64,000 bases of DNA from Leptospira kirschneri serovar Cynopteri str. 3522 CT (GCF_000243695.2 NZ_AHMN02000020.1:78001-142000), one strand, 5' to 3'. Counted from the first letter of the stretch, positions 41,816 through 60,965 are shown. Notes: a model not told the origin generated them from the sequence alone. Numbers and translations: made by a program.

Positions 41816-42552
41816 AAATTACAACCTGGAGGAGAAACTCCAGTAGGACAAATACAACCGGTTTCTTCCGATCCAGAAATTGTACAAGGATTACAAAGAG
41901 TTCCTACGGGACAGTTTTGTTTTACTGCTGTAGTACAAGAGGAGTTGTTACATTCCGCTGGGTTACAACTGGAACCTACAGGACAAAGAAAAGGACGAGA
42001 AGAAGAACACATCTTTACAGGAGTTGATGGATTTGAGAAAATTCCACTGTTTAAAAGTGCCCTCATTGTGAACGTATAAATCTCACACTTGATGAATGGA
42101 AATACTCCCGGAGGAGGAATTTGATTAAGGACTCTATGAGTTTGTAGTTTAGAAGAACTTGTAGAAGCTTCGGAGGCAAGATGAGGAAAGGAAGGTTGTA
42201 CTCCATTTTCTAAGTAGACGTTTCCTGAGGTTAGAGTTTCTGCGACCGAAGGAGCCGCTGTAGTAATGTATAGATTATAACCTACGAATTGAGGCTCTGC
42301 GTTGGTTACGTAATAACGAACTAGAAATTCAGGTTTATAGTTATTCGGCTCGGATTGAAAGTCCGTATCTTTTGTAGCCGTATCTGTAATTCCTTCGTTT
42401 ACGGCTAGGATACTTAAGAACTGAGGAACTCCTACTGGAGAAATGAATATGAAAGGTGATTGTGCTACGTCTGTATTCATACCACAACCGAATAAAATCC
42501 AAATGAAGGTAAGTATTGGAAGGAACGTAGAACGAAAGATTTGAAAATGCAT
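41812..42552 (-). CDS. Putative lipoprotein with cysteine-rich C-terminus
   Basis: The frame extends to a TTG at 42582, but ATG 42552 (MHFQIFRSTF) leads straight into a lipoprotein signal ILFGC and is preferred. After a non-conserved middle, the last 70 residues are very Cys-rich: CPVGSSCNPAECNNSSC, NCPVGTLCNPC and CICPTGVSPPGC. Paired cysteines with CPVGxxC spacing suggest a disulphide-rich or metal-binding surface domain. No family is recognised. It heads the run to rsmI. Confidence 0.68.
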
Positions 42553-42665
42553 TTTTATCTTGCGTAGGATTCGATTTCTCAAAAATTAGAAACGAATCCA
42601 GGATAGAATTTCCTGGATCGACGGTCTTACAATCAAAATTTCCTGAATTTCTCGGAGCGTTTCTC

Positions 42666-43367
<702 letters not shown>

Positions 43368-43457
43368 AGATTTGGTTCAAAAGTATTTTTCAAACTATTT
43401 GGATTTCCATTTAGAATTGATTTCGTTTTCATTTTAAAAACACGATTTTCATAAAAC

Positions 43458-43665
43458 GTGGTAGTTCCCACATTTTTAGGATTTAACTGTAGAACTTTGA
43501 TTTGTGAGAGTTCCCACATTTTTAGGATTTAACTGTAAAACTTTGATTTGTGAGAGTTCCCACATTTTTAGGATTTAACTGTAAAACTTTGATTTGTGAG
43601 AGTTCCCACATTTTTAAGATTTAACTGTAAAACTTTGATTTGTGAGAGTTCCCACATTTTTCCCC
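43458..43665. repeat. Tandem array of about 4.4 copies of a 46-bp unit
   Basis: Units begin at 43458, 43504, 43550, 43596 and 43642, each with GTGAGAGTTCCCACATTTTT, then AGGATTTAACTGTAAAAC and TTTGATTT. The first unit has GTGGTAG in place of GTGAGAG, and differences between the others are few. The unit is the dispersed GGGAACT motif in amplified form. A 46-bp period fits some Leptospira VNTR typing loci as I recall them; the locus name was not checked. Confidence 0.9.
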
Positions 43666-43708
43666 GAACAATTCGGACATATCAAAATTGATTTCTTACT
43701 CCAACCTC

Positions 43709-43876
43709 ACGTGAATTTAGCGTAAGAAAGATTGGGCGAATCCGGCGTTGCCGGACCGCGCTTTCAGCTCCAGTCAATAAATTGCATGAAAGAAACGTAA
43801 TATAATATTTTGTCTTGAGTTACAATTTATTAACTACGCTTCAATCGCTTTCGCATTGGATTATTCTGAACTTACG
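43709..43876. repeat. Inverted-end intergenic element, GC-rich interior (type II)
   Basis: It opens with CACGTGAATTTAGCGTAAG and closes with a decayed inverted end, TATTCTGAACTTACG. The interior follows the order of 20000-20174: GGGCGAATCCGGCG, then CTCCAGTCAATAAATTGCAT, AGAAACGTAATATAAT and ACAATTTATTAACTACGC. The rest of the 43877-44279 spacer holds the 102-bp element and no gene. Confidence 0.65.
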
Positions 43877-44094
43877 ATCCTATTCAAAAGCTACGAAAAA
43901 AAATCAATTCTACAAGGATCTTGTAGAATTTAAAAGATTAACTGTTTGAATTTTTAAGGAAGAACTTTTATAGAATGAATTTATTGTTAGAATATCATCA
44001 CGAAACAGCGATTTTACGAGAAAATATGATCTTATTCAAATATAGTGTTCAGGGTTTTGTTCTATGAAATGTCTCAGAATTTATAATACTTTAT

Positions 44095-44196
44095 TAGAGT
44101 TGTTGAAAAAATCCATAGTGAAGATTCGTAAAATTGCTTCAATTGTCCATTCAATCCAATACAAACAGATCAAGAATTAATTTTTCAACAACTCTA
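44095..44196. repeat. 102-bp MITE-like element, copy B (inverted)
   Basis: It is the reverse complement of copy A at 17159-17260 with very few differences, including the shared CAATTGTCCATTCAATCCAA interior. It lies 84 bases before the end of nadE. Confidence 0.8.
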
Positions 44197-44279
44197 TTAT
44201 AAATTGATATTCTTTTAAGGTTTTATAAATGCTTTTTAAAGCGGATTGTTATATATATTTAATTTATAATATTCAGAAT

Positions 44280-46208
<1,929 letters not shown>

Positions 46209-46323
46209 GGATTACAGGATTCATGTAGGAAGCCGTTTTGAAAGTTTTTTTTATTTCGAAAACGGGTTTCCGGATTCTTTCCTGGAAATTCACTGGTTAA
46301 AAATACTTAAGAAAGAACTTTCT

Positions 46324-46879
46324 ATGAAACAAGAACTTTTAGAACTCATTCGAACTCATGTGTATCGTTATTCGGAACAACCTTTTACATTAGCTTCCGG
46401 AAAGAAATCCAGACATTATTTTAATTGTAAGGAAATTACTCTTGTTCCGGATCGTTTGGAGCTTTTATGTAAATTTATCGTAGAACAGCATTTAGGCGAA
46501 TCTGGAATTTTACTACCTCAGGCCTTTGGTGGTCTTACTATGGGAGCTGATCCGATCTGTTACGGAATCAGTTTGGAATTTAGAAAACAAAATAAGAATG
46601 TATATCCTTTGATTGTACGCAAACTTTCCAAGGATCATGGGACGAAAAAATTGGTGGAAGGTTCGGCTCATTTGGTGAAACAATGTGTGGTCGTAGACGA
46701 CGTAATTACTACGGGCGGTTCTACGATTCAAGCAATCCATAGTTTAAGAGATTGTGGAATCAAAGTTGTCCAAGGTGTTTGTATTTTGGATCGTCAAGAA
46801 GGTGGGAAGGAAGTGATTCTTGCGGAAGGTGTGGAAATGTTTCCTATATTCAAAAAAATTGATTTTGGTAATTTGGAAC

Positions 46880-46887
<8 letters not shown>
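46324..46887 (+). CDS. pyrE: Orotate phosphoribosyltransferase
   Basis: The frame extends back to 46174, but ATG 46324 begins the usual N-terminus MKQELLELIRTHVYRYSEQP and gives 187 residues. PyrE makes OMP from orotate and PRPP in pyrimidine synthesis. Motifs are FTLASGKKSRHYFNCK and the PRPP-binding CVVVDDVITTGGST. The last codons overlap the next gene by 8 bases. Nothing is unusual. Confidence 0.94.
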
Positions 46888-47587
<700 letters not shown>

Positions 47588-47653
47588 TTTTTTAATATTC
47601 TAAATTTGCATTACGTGAATTTAGGTTACCTTTGATTCCTTTTTGTGAATGTT

Positions 47654-48181
47654 TTAAATTCGTTTTTTTAGTATGTAAAATTGATGTTTAGGTTTACACC
47701 GTAATTTCCGGGTTACTTGGTGGCTTAACAGATCGACGTCAAGGATATATCTGTAAGATCTGTGAAATGTGGGAGCACCCGCATTTACCGTATTGACGAT
47801 AGAATCCCCAATACCCAAGGTTTCCAACCAAAGAAGATAATTGAAAAGATAACAACGGGACACTCCATGTGCTTGTGCAAGGATTCCAAAAAGAATCCAA
47901 TTTTTGGACTTAACTCGAACATTAACCCGTTTCATTTTTTGATTTTTCTGGCTGGGCTGGTATAAGGTTTTCCCTGCTTTTTTGCCAATATGTTTTTGGG
48001 AAGAAAGATATTTACCGTAGGTTTTTAAAAATTCGGGAATTTTCTTGGGAAGAATTTTCCTATCGTTTTCGAAAAAACGAAACCAAGTATCTTGGGGAAT
48101 TAATAGAGTAACCGTCTCGGAATGATTGTCTTCGAGATGGGAACAAATTTCATTATTAGAATTGAGTAATAATGTTTCCAT
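47654..48181 (-). CDS. DUF1564 family protein
   Basis: The 175-residue protein carries the pattern I associate with the Leptospira-expanded DUF1564 family: [55 protein letters not shown] and [18 protein letters not shown]. The end reads [12 protein letters not shown] with [14 protein letters not shown]. Function is unknown. The basic KxxxVNVRV segment followed by a helical pair could be a ribbon-helix-helix-like DNA-binding fold; that is only a guess. It stands alone next to repeat DNA, as accessory genes of this kind often do. Confidence 0.85.
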   Translation of the reverse strand: METLLLNSNNEICSHLEDNHSETVTLLIPQDTWFRFFENDRKILPKKIPEFLKTYGKYLSSQKHIGKKAGKTLYQPSQKNQKMKRVNVRVKSKNWILFGILAQAHGVSRCYLFNYLLWLETLGIGDSIVNTVNAGAPTFHRSYRYILDVDLLSHQVTRKLRCKPKHQFYILKKRI

Positions 48182-48322
48182 ACTTCTTACGGTTCCTGAT
48201 AGGAATTGAATGGAGCCGATTTTTAGAAAAAAACTGTAAGAGAATTTCTATAAAATCTAAAATAATGATTCTTAAATCAAATTTCTGTATGAAATCTTAG
48301 TTTTGGAACCGAAGTTAGTTTA

Positions 48323-48583
48323 AACGTGAATTCGGTGTAAGAAATTCTTTTTATAAAACCTGATTTTTCCGTAAAAGCAAAATGTGGGAACTCCTGCAAA
48401 TTCAGGTTTTACAGATGAATTCAGAAAACATATGATCTAATTAGGAAAGATAAACGTTTAAAAGTTCGTAATGTGACTTAATTTGTGGGAACTCCTGCAA
48501 ATTAAGAATTTTACGGTAAAACTTTAAAAATGTGGGAACTCATACTTTTAGAAAATTCTTTCTTACGTTCCTGCTCACGTTAA
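48323..48583. repeat. Inverted-end intergenic element with three GGGAACT-type motifs (type I)
   Basis: The ends are AAACGTGAATTCGGTGTAAG and the inverted TCTTACGTTCCTGCTCACGTT. Motifs ATGTGGGAACTCCTGCAAAT (about 48380), TTGTGGGAACTCCTGCAAAT (about 48484) and ATGTGGGAACTCATAC (about 48530) lie inside. It occupies most of the 48182-48643 spacer; no gene is seen. Confidence 0.7.
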
Positions 48584-48643
48584 AATCTTAAAAGAACTAA
48601 AAATTTAAAAAAGCCAATAGTTTTGGGCGGTCTCTTAAAAAGA

Positions 48644-49555
48644 CTAAAACGTTTTAGGTTTGGCAATTGAATTGAGTTTTCTTTGAGTGAGTCTTCTCAG
48701 TTCGGTCATTTCATCTAGATAAGAAGCAAGAACTTTATCCACGTTGACGTTTTTTTCCATTTTCAATAAACTATCACGGATTAGGCGAAGATTTTCTTCG
48801 CTGGTTATTTTCCCGGAAGTGATTAATTTGCGGACCGTTTCAAATTCACATTTTCTTAGATGTACTCTAAGTAAAAAGTCGGTCGAAAATTTGGAAACCA
48901 TTCTTCCCCAAGGACTATTTGGATTGATGTTAGTCGGAATTTCCATACGATCTGTGGCCCTTTGAGAAAGGCTTGGTCCGAAAGAATTTGACAATGGAGT
49001 TTGTCTAACGGGCGCTTCTGAAGTGTCTCCTTTAGATAGAAGTAAATCCTCCATTGCCTGAGATCGAAATTCTTCCTGAAAATCGTTCGGATTATTGTTC
49101 ATCATTCGTATATACTCTTCGAGCATAACGGCTATGTTTACCATCCGTCCGATCGGTGTGTTGTTTAATTCCCTGATTTTAGGAAACAATTCTCTGGTAA
49201 TTGTGGAAGGAGATTTCTTTTTATAATAGGTCGCCTCATAAAGACGTTCTAATTTTTTTTCCGAATAATATTTTAAGTCGTTAAGAATTTTGAGATCCGC
49301 GTATGCATAAGCGTCTACGCCTGGCTCGTTCATTTTACTCGCTTTGTCATCTGGAAGTACGATCTTAATGATGAATATAATTTTAGCAGTGCGAAGAGTT
49401 TCTAGTATGTTTCTAAGTTCGTCCGGTTCTCTCGAAAAGAGACTCATCAATTCCTTGATAAAAGTGTCCGAAGTCGGAATTCTTTGATCTTCACGAAGAT
49501 TCACTTTCCGAATTTCGGAAGCAATTTGTAGTGCTACTTCGCTTAATGCGCTCAT
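48644..49555 (-). CDS. Hypothetical protein downstream of an ABC transporter
   Basis: The 303-residue protein is largely helical and polar without signal peptide or membrane helix. It starts MSALSEVALQIASEIRKVNL, contains a charged segment YSEKKLERLYEATYYKKKSP and ends in a basic tail MTELRRLTQRKLNSIAKPK. A low-complexity middle with repeated Pro and Ser suggests a linker between two helical parts. No family is recognised. It begins 37 bases after the permease gene and is probably the third gene of that operon. Confidence 0.65.
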   Translation of the reverse strand: MSALSEVALQIASEIRKVNLREDQRIPTSDTFIKELMSLFSREPDELRNILETLRTAKIIFIIKIVLPDDKASKMNEPGVDAYAYADLKILNDLKYYSEKKLERLYEATYYKKKSPSTITRELFPKIRELNNTPIGRMVNIAVMLEEYIRMMNNNPNDFQEEFRSQAMEDLLLSKGDTSEAPVRQTPLSNSFGPSLSQRATDRMEIPTNINPNSPWGRMVSKFSTDFLLRVHLRKCEFETVRKLITSGKITSEENLRLIRDSLLKMEKNVNVDKVLASYLDEMTELRRLTQRKLNSIAKPKTF

Positions 49556-49592
49556 AAGAATGAGAGCATCCTATTGCAAATAAGGTTTCGAA

Positions 49593-52070
<2,478 letters not shown>

Positions 52071-52075
52071 GAAGT

Positions 52076-52771
<696 letters not shown>

Positions 52772-53045
52772 TTCTTTGAAAGAACAGTAGATTTAGGATT
52801 CAAATTTATGAAAAGTGAAAAACCTAATAATTCTAATTTTGATGAAAATCATCAGCGGTATTGAAGCTTACACTTTCATTGAATATTTATATGAGTGGAA
52901 TTATATAAAATTTAAAAAGAATAATCGTACGATTCAGTTGTGCATAATATATTTGTTCGGCGAATTTTTAGAATTAAAACATTTTATATAAGAGCCGGTC
53001 TCAAAACTGTTTGTACAGAGAAAGTGTAATCATATCAATGTGAAA

Positions 53046-53897
53046 TGGACAAATATTATTCAGAGATACCGGATGCACTTTGGAAACAAATAGCTCCATT
53101 CATCCCGAAAGAAAAGGTAAATCCGAAAGGAGGTCACCAACACGATTAGTAATGGCCGGTATCATCTATCGAATGAAAACAGGCTGTCAGTGGCGTGCCA
53201 TTCCGAATGAGTTTGGATCTGGCCAAACTTGTCACAGAAGATTTCAAGAATGGGAACGAGCAGGAGTATTCAAAAAGATTTACAGCGCGTCCCAAAACTC
53301 GTCGAACGACAATAGAAGCGAGACGGCTTGAGTTTTTCGCTTTATCAGAAAGATCAAGCTGGATAGGTTCTTATAAATCTATTTTAAAATATTATGATGT
53401 AAAGAATCAAATAGCATGGGACTGGGCTTCGATGGATCCGCAATGGTTAAAGCGGGCTTAACTGGGAAAAACCCTACAGACCGTGCCAAATTAGGGTTAA
53501 ACGGCATATTCTTACAGATGGAAATGGAATTCCTTTGGCAATTACGTTGACTGGAGCTAACGTTCATGACAAACACGGTGTAAAAGATACGTTGAATTCA
53601 ATCCTAATATTTTCTGGAAAAAGAAGAAAGAAGCCAAAACATCTTTGTTTAGATAAAGGATATGACTTTAAAGATATAGAAGTTTTAATCAAAAGAAGAA
53701 ACATTCAATCTCATATTCAGAAAAGCCTCTCATTGGTAAATATAAAGGAAAACCTAGACGATGGGTCGTTGAAAGAACTAACAGTTGGCACAATCGATTC
53801 AGGGCTATCCTAATTCGTTGGGAAAGAAAATCTGAAAATTATCTTGCATCTCTTTATCTCGTAAGCTCTATCATTGCTTTTAATTTTTTTGATAGGT
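53046..53897 (+). pseudogene. IS5-family transposase, broken
   Basis: The original start reads MDKYYSEIPDALWKQIAPFI. A frame change near 53140 puts the next part, TRLVMAGIIYRMKTGCQWRA and FRRFQEWERAG-like sequence, in another frame. After VFKKIY an insertion of about 85 bases adds stops. The sequence resumes as ILKYYDVKNQIAWDWASMD, then LAITLTGANVHDKHGVKDT and KHLCLDKGYDF, ending near IIAFNFFDR. At least three changes disable it. Confidence 0.85.
53279..53361. repeat. Small insertion in the IS5 remnant, shared with the IS982 remnant
   Basis: The stretch begins TTTACAGCGCGTCCCAAAACT and ends TTTATCAGAAAGATCAAGCTG, as at 26955-27006. Between them is a block with AATAGAAGCGAGACGGCTTG that resembles GTAGAAGCGAGACGCTGAG at 27341-27359. 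The 26955 copy lacks that block. Confidence 0.6.
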
Positions 53898-53912
53898 AGT
53901 TTTGAGACCGGC

Positions 53913-54220
53913 TCTAATGTAAAATCTATTTTTATAAGTTTATTTTATTTGAAATTTGCTTAAAACGTTTTTCTATAAAAAATTTTTTCTAAAAATTGAA
54001 TATGGGAACTCACACTAAAACGTAATTTGTAATAAAAATGTACGGTAATAGATTTTATAAGAATCAATCAAATGTAATTTTCATTTTACGAAAAGTTATT
54101 TATTCTAGATTTATCTGTAAAAATAGGGATTTGTTAGAGTTCCCGCATTTTTTATGAATGAATATCATAGTTTTATAAAATTTTAAATTACTTATGTCTA
54201 ATTTTTTATTCAAACGATCT
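53913..54220. other. AT-rich spacer with two decayed GGGAACT-type motifs
   Basis: ATATGGGAACTCACAC near 54000 and GTTAGAGTTCCCGCAT near 54134 are motif copies. No AACGTGAG-type ends are visible, and no gene is seen. Confidence 0.4.
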
Positions 54221-55345
54221 TTAGCGAGTAATTCTCGCTAGATCTGTGCCTGGATAATAATATCTTAAAATTTCAATATAGTTATAGTTCTCTTTTGCCA
54301 TTCCGAAACTTCCCCATTGGCTTAAACCCACACCGTGGCCGGAACCCATACCTTTGATAAGAAAACCGTTTGATTCTTTTTGAATTCCGAAACGTAAAGA
54401 ACGAACCGGAGTACCTAGGATTTGTCTGAATTCTTTTCCTCGAATTCTAGAAGTGCCTTCTGTGCCGTTGAGTTCCATGAGGTCGACTCTTCCAGAAGAG
54501 GTTCTGGATAAAACTTGGATCGATTGAATCTCCCCTAGTTTTAAATTTGAAAATTTAGAATTGATTAGATCTTGTGAGACTGTTTCTTTCCAATAAAAGT
54601 TTTCTCCTGCTCGATCAAAATGAGAAGGGACGATAGAAAGGTAGGGAATTTTTTTTCCACCCCAAACGTTTTCGGGAGTTTCTGTTTTTCCTCCGCTGTT
54701 TGAATGAAAGAAAGCTTGGATCGGATTCTCTTCGAACACCGCCATAACTCCGGTTGTATCTTGAACTGCTTTTGTAGTAAATGGATGTTCCTTTTCTATT
54801 CCGCCGTATACTTGGGAATTTGTTGTAGCTTCTACATCGTAAAGTGCATTCTTTTTATTTAATATTTCACGAACTGCATATGTTCTCGCGCAAATCGCCT
54901 GAGCCTTTAGGGCTTCCATTGGCCAGCTATAAGGAACTTCCGAGGGAACAACCGCTAAAAGATATTCTTCCAAAGGAAGCACGTTGATTACAAGAGCCGG
55001 TCCTTGACTTTGAGGAATTAGATGAATCGAACCTCTTACTTTATGCGATTTGAATTCAAGACTTGTGTTCTGACTTACAAATCGAATCGGAGCCTTTAGA
55101 CGAGAAGAGTCGAGAGAGATGATGTCGATTCCTTTTTTAATCAAAAGATCGTTTGCGTCGTAGACGGATATAACTCCGTCTCCACGAATTTGAAGATCCC
55201 CCTCGGCTTTTCCGAGTAGAACTCTGATTTCATGGACGGGACGACTTTTATAAGGAGGGGTCCAAGCACGAATGATGACGGTGTTACAACCCGTTTCCAA
55301 AAGAATCATTGAAAGAAGGAAGAGTAAAATAATTTTTTTGGTCAT
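54221..55345 (-). CDS. SpoIID/LytB domain lipoprotein
   Basis: The 374-residue protein has a lipoprotein signal ending LLETGC (cysteine about 20). Its SpoIID/LytB domain contains [37 protein letters not shown] and, near the end, [19 protein letters not shown]. SpoIID-type enzymes are lytic transglycosylases acting on denuded glycan strands, and LytB-type members enhance amidases. Leptospira does not sporulate, so a general cell-wall role is likely. It is monocistronic; the upstream spacer holds two GGGAACT-type motifs. Confidence 0.88.
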   Translation of the reverse strand: MTKKIILLFLLSMILLETGCNTVIIRAWTPPYKSRPVHEIRVLLGKAEGDLQIRGDGVISVYDANDLLIKKGIDIISLDSSRLKAPIRFVSQNTSLEFKSHKVRGSIHLIPQSQGPALVINVLPLEEYLLAVVPSEVPYSWPMEALKAQAICARTYAVREILNKKNALYDVEATTNSQVYGGIEKEHPFTTKAVQDTTGVMAVFEENPIQAFFHSNSGGKTETPENVWGGKKIPYLSIVPSHFDRAGENFYWKETVSQDLINSKFSNLKLGEIQSIQVLSRTSSGRVDLMELNGTEGTSRIRGKEFRQILGTPVRSLRFGIQKESNGFLIKGMGSGHGVGLSQWGSFGMAKENYNYIEILRYYYPGTDLARITR

Positions 55346-55445
55346 AAAAATTCCAGAAATCCTCTTTTTAAATATCGAATCGAATTCAAAATCCCTATAG
55401 AAATTTTAGTGTTTAGGCGGATGGTCGTAACACCGCCCCTCAAAA

Positions 55446-55516
55446 AAAGTGTGTTAGTTCCCACAAGTTGGGAATATGACGATAAAATCACTGATTTGTG
55501 TTAGTTCCCACAAATT
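55446..55516. repeat. Pair of GTGTTAGTTCCCACAA motifs
   Basis: GTGTTAGTTCCCACAAGTTG and GTGTTAGTTCCCACAAATTA lie about 50 bases apart between the divergent SpoIID-like and FlgT-like genes, so either gene could be affected. They are in the same orientation. No promoter could be assigned. Confidence 0.6.
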
Positions 55517-55616
55517 AGAATTGAACTTGACCGTTTTAAATTGAAAGTGAAACGCCCGATAAAAATGAGAAAATTATAACGATCGACCAACGATCCATTT
55601 AGAATAGGAAGATATA

Positions 55617-56771
55617 ATGAAATGTACAAAAAAGAAGATTAAAAACGAAAGTGGACTAAGATCGGATCTGATATTTAGCGTTTTGATTTTTTTCTCGGTT
55701 AATGTTTGTACTTCTATACAAAATGGAGCTGAAGGTATCGAGGATCGATTTGTATATGTAGAAAATGTTCAAGGTAAAAACGAAGAGGATTTCGAACTCA
55801 ACGCAAAAAGAAAAATATTGGAAAAAGGGTTGGGGGAATTGATCGAGGGCGGATCACAGACAATCAACGGGCAAATCAAAGAGACGGTGACAAATTCTTC
55901 TACCGAAGGATATGTAATTGAATTTTCCAGAATCGGATCTTTTCGCAAAAAAGGAAACTTATTAGAAGCAGATGCAAAAGGAAAAGTAAGTCGTAAGTTG
56001 ATCGAAGACTCATTGCAAGAAAGGTATAAAGAATTAGGAAAACCTAAATTTTTGATGATCATTGACGAGACGATCCTAGGAAAATCAAACACTTCTATAT
56101 CGGAAAATGCGATCGTAAAAAGATTCGTAGAATTTGATTTTCTGGAAAAAAATCAATTGGCTAAAGTTTTAACAAAACAAACCGGAAAATCGATCGTAAT
56201 TTACGGAAATCAAACATTCGAAACAGGAATATTATCCGCCGCATCAGAAATGGGAGCCCAGATATTATTGGTCGGACAAACACAAGTGACAAACGCCGGA
56301 GAAATCGAGAATAGTGAATTAAAATCATATCAAGCAGTAATTCGGTTTAAAATTTATGATGTTAATACGAAAAGAATTATCGCAGCAGATAATACAAGCG
56401 GGGCCGTTTTGCACGTAAATCCAAATACCGGAGCTCAAGAAGCAATTCAAAAGGCGGTTGAAAAAATATATCCTAAAATTCGGGAACAAATATCAACAAA
56501 ATGGAAGCCGGGAAATTTGATTCTGCTTAAAATAGAAGGAGTTTCTTATGACGACTATGTAGATAAAGATATAAAGGGACTGATTCGAGGGATTAAAGGC
56601 GTCAATAGCGTTTCCGAAGTTAATGTCAATCAACCGATCGTTTTAGAAATAGAAGCGTTGTATAACGGAAATAATTTATATCAGAAAATGAGAGAAAGAA
56701 AAATAGATTTCGGTTTTGATTTTTCGCAAAAAGAAATCAAGTCGAGTCTGATTCACATAATTAAAAAATAA
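55617..56771 (+). CDS. FlgT-like lipoprotein
   Basis: AGGAAG precedes the ATG. The 384-residue protein has a charged N-terminus, a hydrophobic segment ending FFSVNVC (possible lipobox), and a first domain resembling FlgT_N/LPP20: VENVQGKNEEDFELNAKRKI, then SSTEGYVIEFSRIG and KGKVSRKLIEDSL. A second domain has FLMIIDETILGK and MGAQILLVGQTQV, like the FlgT or CsgG-type middle. A third runs from WKPGNLILLKIEGVSY to the end. FlgT supports flagellar rings in Vibrio; here the role is unknown. Both flanks are GGGAACT-motif DNA. Confidence 0.6.
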   Translation: MKCTKKKIKNESGLRSDLIFSVLIFFSVNVCTSIQNGAEGIEDRFVYVENVQGKNEEDFELNAKRKILEKGLGELIEGGSQTINGQIKETVTNSSTEGYVIEFSRIGSFRKKGNLLEADAKGKVSRKLIEDSLQERYKELGKPKFLMIIDETILGKSNTSISENAIVKRFVEFDFLEKNQLAKVLTKQTGKSIVIYGNQTFETGILSAASEMGAQILLVGQTQVTNAGEIENSELKSYQAVIRFKIYDVNTKRIIAADNTSGAVLHVNPNTGAQEAIQKAVEKIYPKIREQISTKWKPGNLILLKIEGVSYDDYVDKDIKGLIRGIKGVNSVSEVNVNQPIVLEIEALYNGNNLYQKMRERKIDFGFDFSQKEIKSSLIHIIKK

Positions 56772-56949
56772 TATAATAATTTTATTATAAAATTGATTTT
56801 AAATTTTAAGATTAGAGTTTTGAAAAATTAGATAGTGCGGAATTGGTAAAAATTGGACGTATGAAAATAATACCAGAAAATGAATGGCCGACTTTACAAT
56901 GAGGCAGAAATTCTCAAAAAATTATATCTAACTTGAAATCATTGGCTTT

Positions 56950-57350
56950 TTTGTGAGAGTTCCCACACTTTAAGCTTTAAAACAGGTTCTGGATAATGTT
57001 ATTTTTATAACGTGAATTCGTGGAGAAATCCGTTTTTCTTAGGTTAATTTTTTTGTAAAAAAAGATAGATGTGGGAACTCTCACAAATCGTGGATTTACA
57101 GTTAAACTTTGAAAATTGTGAGAACCATTAGGAAGTACAAAAAGAACCATCGTCCAATCGATTTTTGCACAAAACCACTGTTTTACGGTCATCATCAAAA
57201 TTTAAATTCCATTTTAACGTGAGTTAGGTGCGAGTAAAAATTTTCTAAAAGTATGAGTTCCTACAATTTTAAATCATACTTTTCCGAACGAAATTTTGCA
57301 GTAGTTCCCACTTGATCTATAAAGTTCAAATTTCAACTCATGGATTGCTC
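56950..57350. repeat. GGGAACT-motif region with two AACGTGA-type ends
   Basis: Motifs lie near 56953, 57070, 57116, 57260 and 57305. AACGTGAATTCGTGGAGAAA at 57009 and AACGTGAGTTAGGTGCGAG at 57216 point the same way. The part 57265-57350 is the reverse complement of 27620-27700. The remaining 56772-56949 and 57351-57523 are AT-rich without genes. Confidence 0.6.
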
Positions 57351-57523
57351 ATATTTTATACGTTCAAATAATAACTTGATTTCATACATAGATTTGATGA
57401 AGTTTTTTTCTTCCGGCAATTTTAAAAATTCTATAGTTTTGTAAAACAAGAAGTCTCGTTTCTATTCTATTGACGCTCGAGAAACTCAGAGTTTTACTTC
57501 TATTCGAGTTCGACAATTTTGAA

Positions 57524-58888
<1,365 letters not shown>

Positions 58889-58986
58889 ATGACCAGTCTA
58901 TCGATTCTATATTTTGGGTAAATCTTAGTTTGTTTTTACAATTGAACCGATAGCCTTTATAAAATCCAAATAGAGGGATTATTTAA

Positions 58987-59088
58987 TAGAGTTGTTGAAA
59001 AATGAATTCTTCATCTGTTTGTATTGGATTGAATGGACAATTGAAGCAATTTTACGAATTTTCACTATGGAATTTTTCAACAACTCTA
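58987..59088. repeat. 102-bp MITE-like element, copy C
   Basis: It is nearly identical to copy A at 17159-17260 in the same orientation; most differences lie in the first 30 bases. It fills the spacer between the barrel gene and the methyltransferase gene, 12 bases from the barrel gene stop. Confidence 0.82.
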
Positions 59089-59100
59089 TTTTATAAAATT

Positions 59101-60086
59101 TTACTTTGTCTCTTGAGTCGTTTCTTCCGGTTCTTGTTTAACCTCTTCTAATTTTACGGGTTTAGAATTTTCTAATTCTGAAATTTCAATCGAGACCGCT
59201 GCCGTAATCGCATAGTCATACAATCTATAATCTTCTCCTCTATAAAGAGGATGACGATAGGAAAGATTGAAATTGAGTTTTTCAGAAATGTTTGCAGAAA
59301 AGCCGAGGCTGACTTCCCTAAAAATGGAAGGAACCTTTCCTTGATTCGATCTTTTAAGATCTACACCTTCGTAAGGGGTTCTATATAAAAAACCGGTAAA
59401 AAAAGAAAGTCCAGGTTTCCAAAGATACGTAACGTATCCGGAAAATAGACTCGTTTTTTTTAATAGATACGTTTCTTCTGGAGGAGAAGAGGAAGGATTT
59501 CTCAACCAATATACAATTCCGTCATTGTCCTGAAGATTAGAAGGTTGTAATTTAGAAAGAGGAAATATACCACTTACTTTTCCCACAAAACTGAACTTAC
59601 CTAAAAGATAGCCGAATGTCAGACCTGGAATACCTGAATAGTAATTTCCTCCCGTAAATTTGTCCGTATCCGGACCGGAAGGAAAACCTACGTTCGCGCT
59701 AAAAACGATAAAATAGTTTTTTTGAAAATCGACTAAGGGTAGATATTTGATTCCAATGTATGTTTTGCCGATTCTTGCTGCATCAGAGCGGTCTTTTTGT
59801 TCGTAATACGTATAAGGAACGCTCAGATTTAAAGCGAACATTCCATTTTTAAGATTTATCTCACCGAAGAAAGTACTAGTGTGTATATTGCTGTTTTCGT
59901 TTGTTTGTTTAAAGAAGTCCTGAGTTAAAACCACATAGTTTGCGGGTTTTTCCCTTTTACCCGTAAAAGGATCCACAAAACGAGTGGAAGATTGATCGCT
60001 TCCTCCCATACCGGTGTGATGTGCTTCTAAGGGGATTATAAAGGATAAAAAAATAATAAAGTATAAAATTAGAATATTCTGTTTCA

Positions 60087-60087
<1 letters not shown>
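59101..60087 (-). CDS. Outer-membrane beta-barrel-like protein of the MbnP/MbnH-type cluster
   Basis: The 328-residue protein has a signal peptide whose likely cleavage after PLEA exposes HHTGMGGSD, so a histidine would be the first mature residue. The rest is a series of alternating hydrophobic and polar strands with aromatic girdles ([35 protein letters not shown]) typical of a barrel. It ends with a charged tail rich in Glu and Lys. Its start overlaps the upstream lipoprotein stop by one base. A role with the cluster, perhaps export or uptake of a metal, is inferred from position only. Confidence 0.65.

Positions 60088-60936
<849 letters not shown>

Positions 60937-60965
<29 letters not shown>

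Larger units (their letters stand above)
52992..53912 (+). mobile_element. IS5-family element, degraded
   Basis: Perfect 17-bp inverted ends GAGCCGGTCTCAAAACT lie at 52992-53008 and 53896-53912. The flanking bases TAA on both sides may be a 3-bp target duplication. The single transposase frame is broken, and a foreign stretch of about 85 bases interrupts it. A solo copy of the same end occurs at 27499-27516. The 52772-52991 spacer upstream contains nothing recognisable. Confidence 0.85.

Noticed and set aside
43458..43665. Possible CRISPR array
   Set aside because: Units are directly adjacent with no variable spacers and no cas genes are near; it is a simple tandem repeat.
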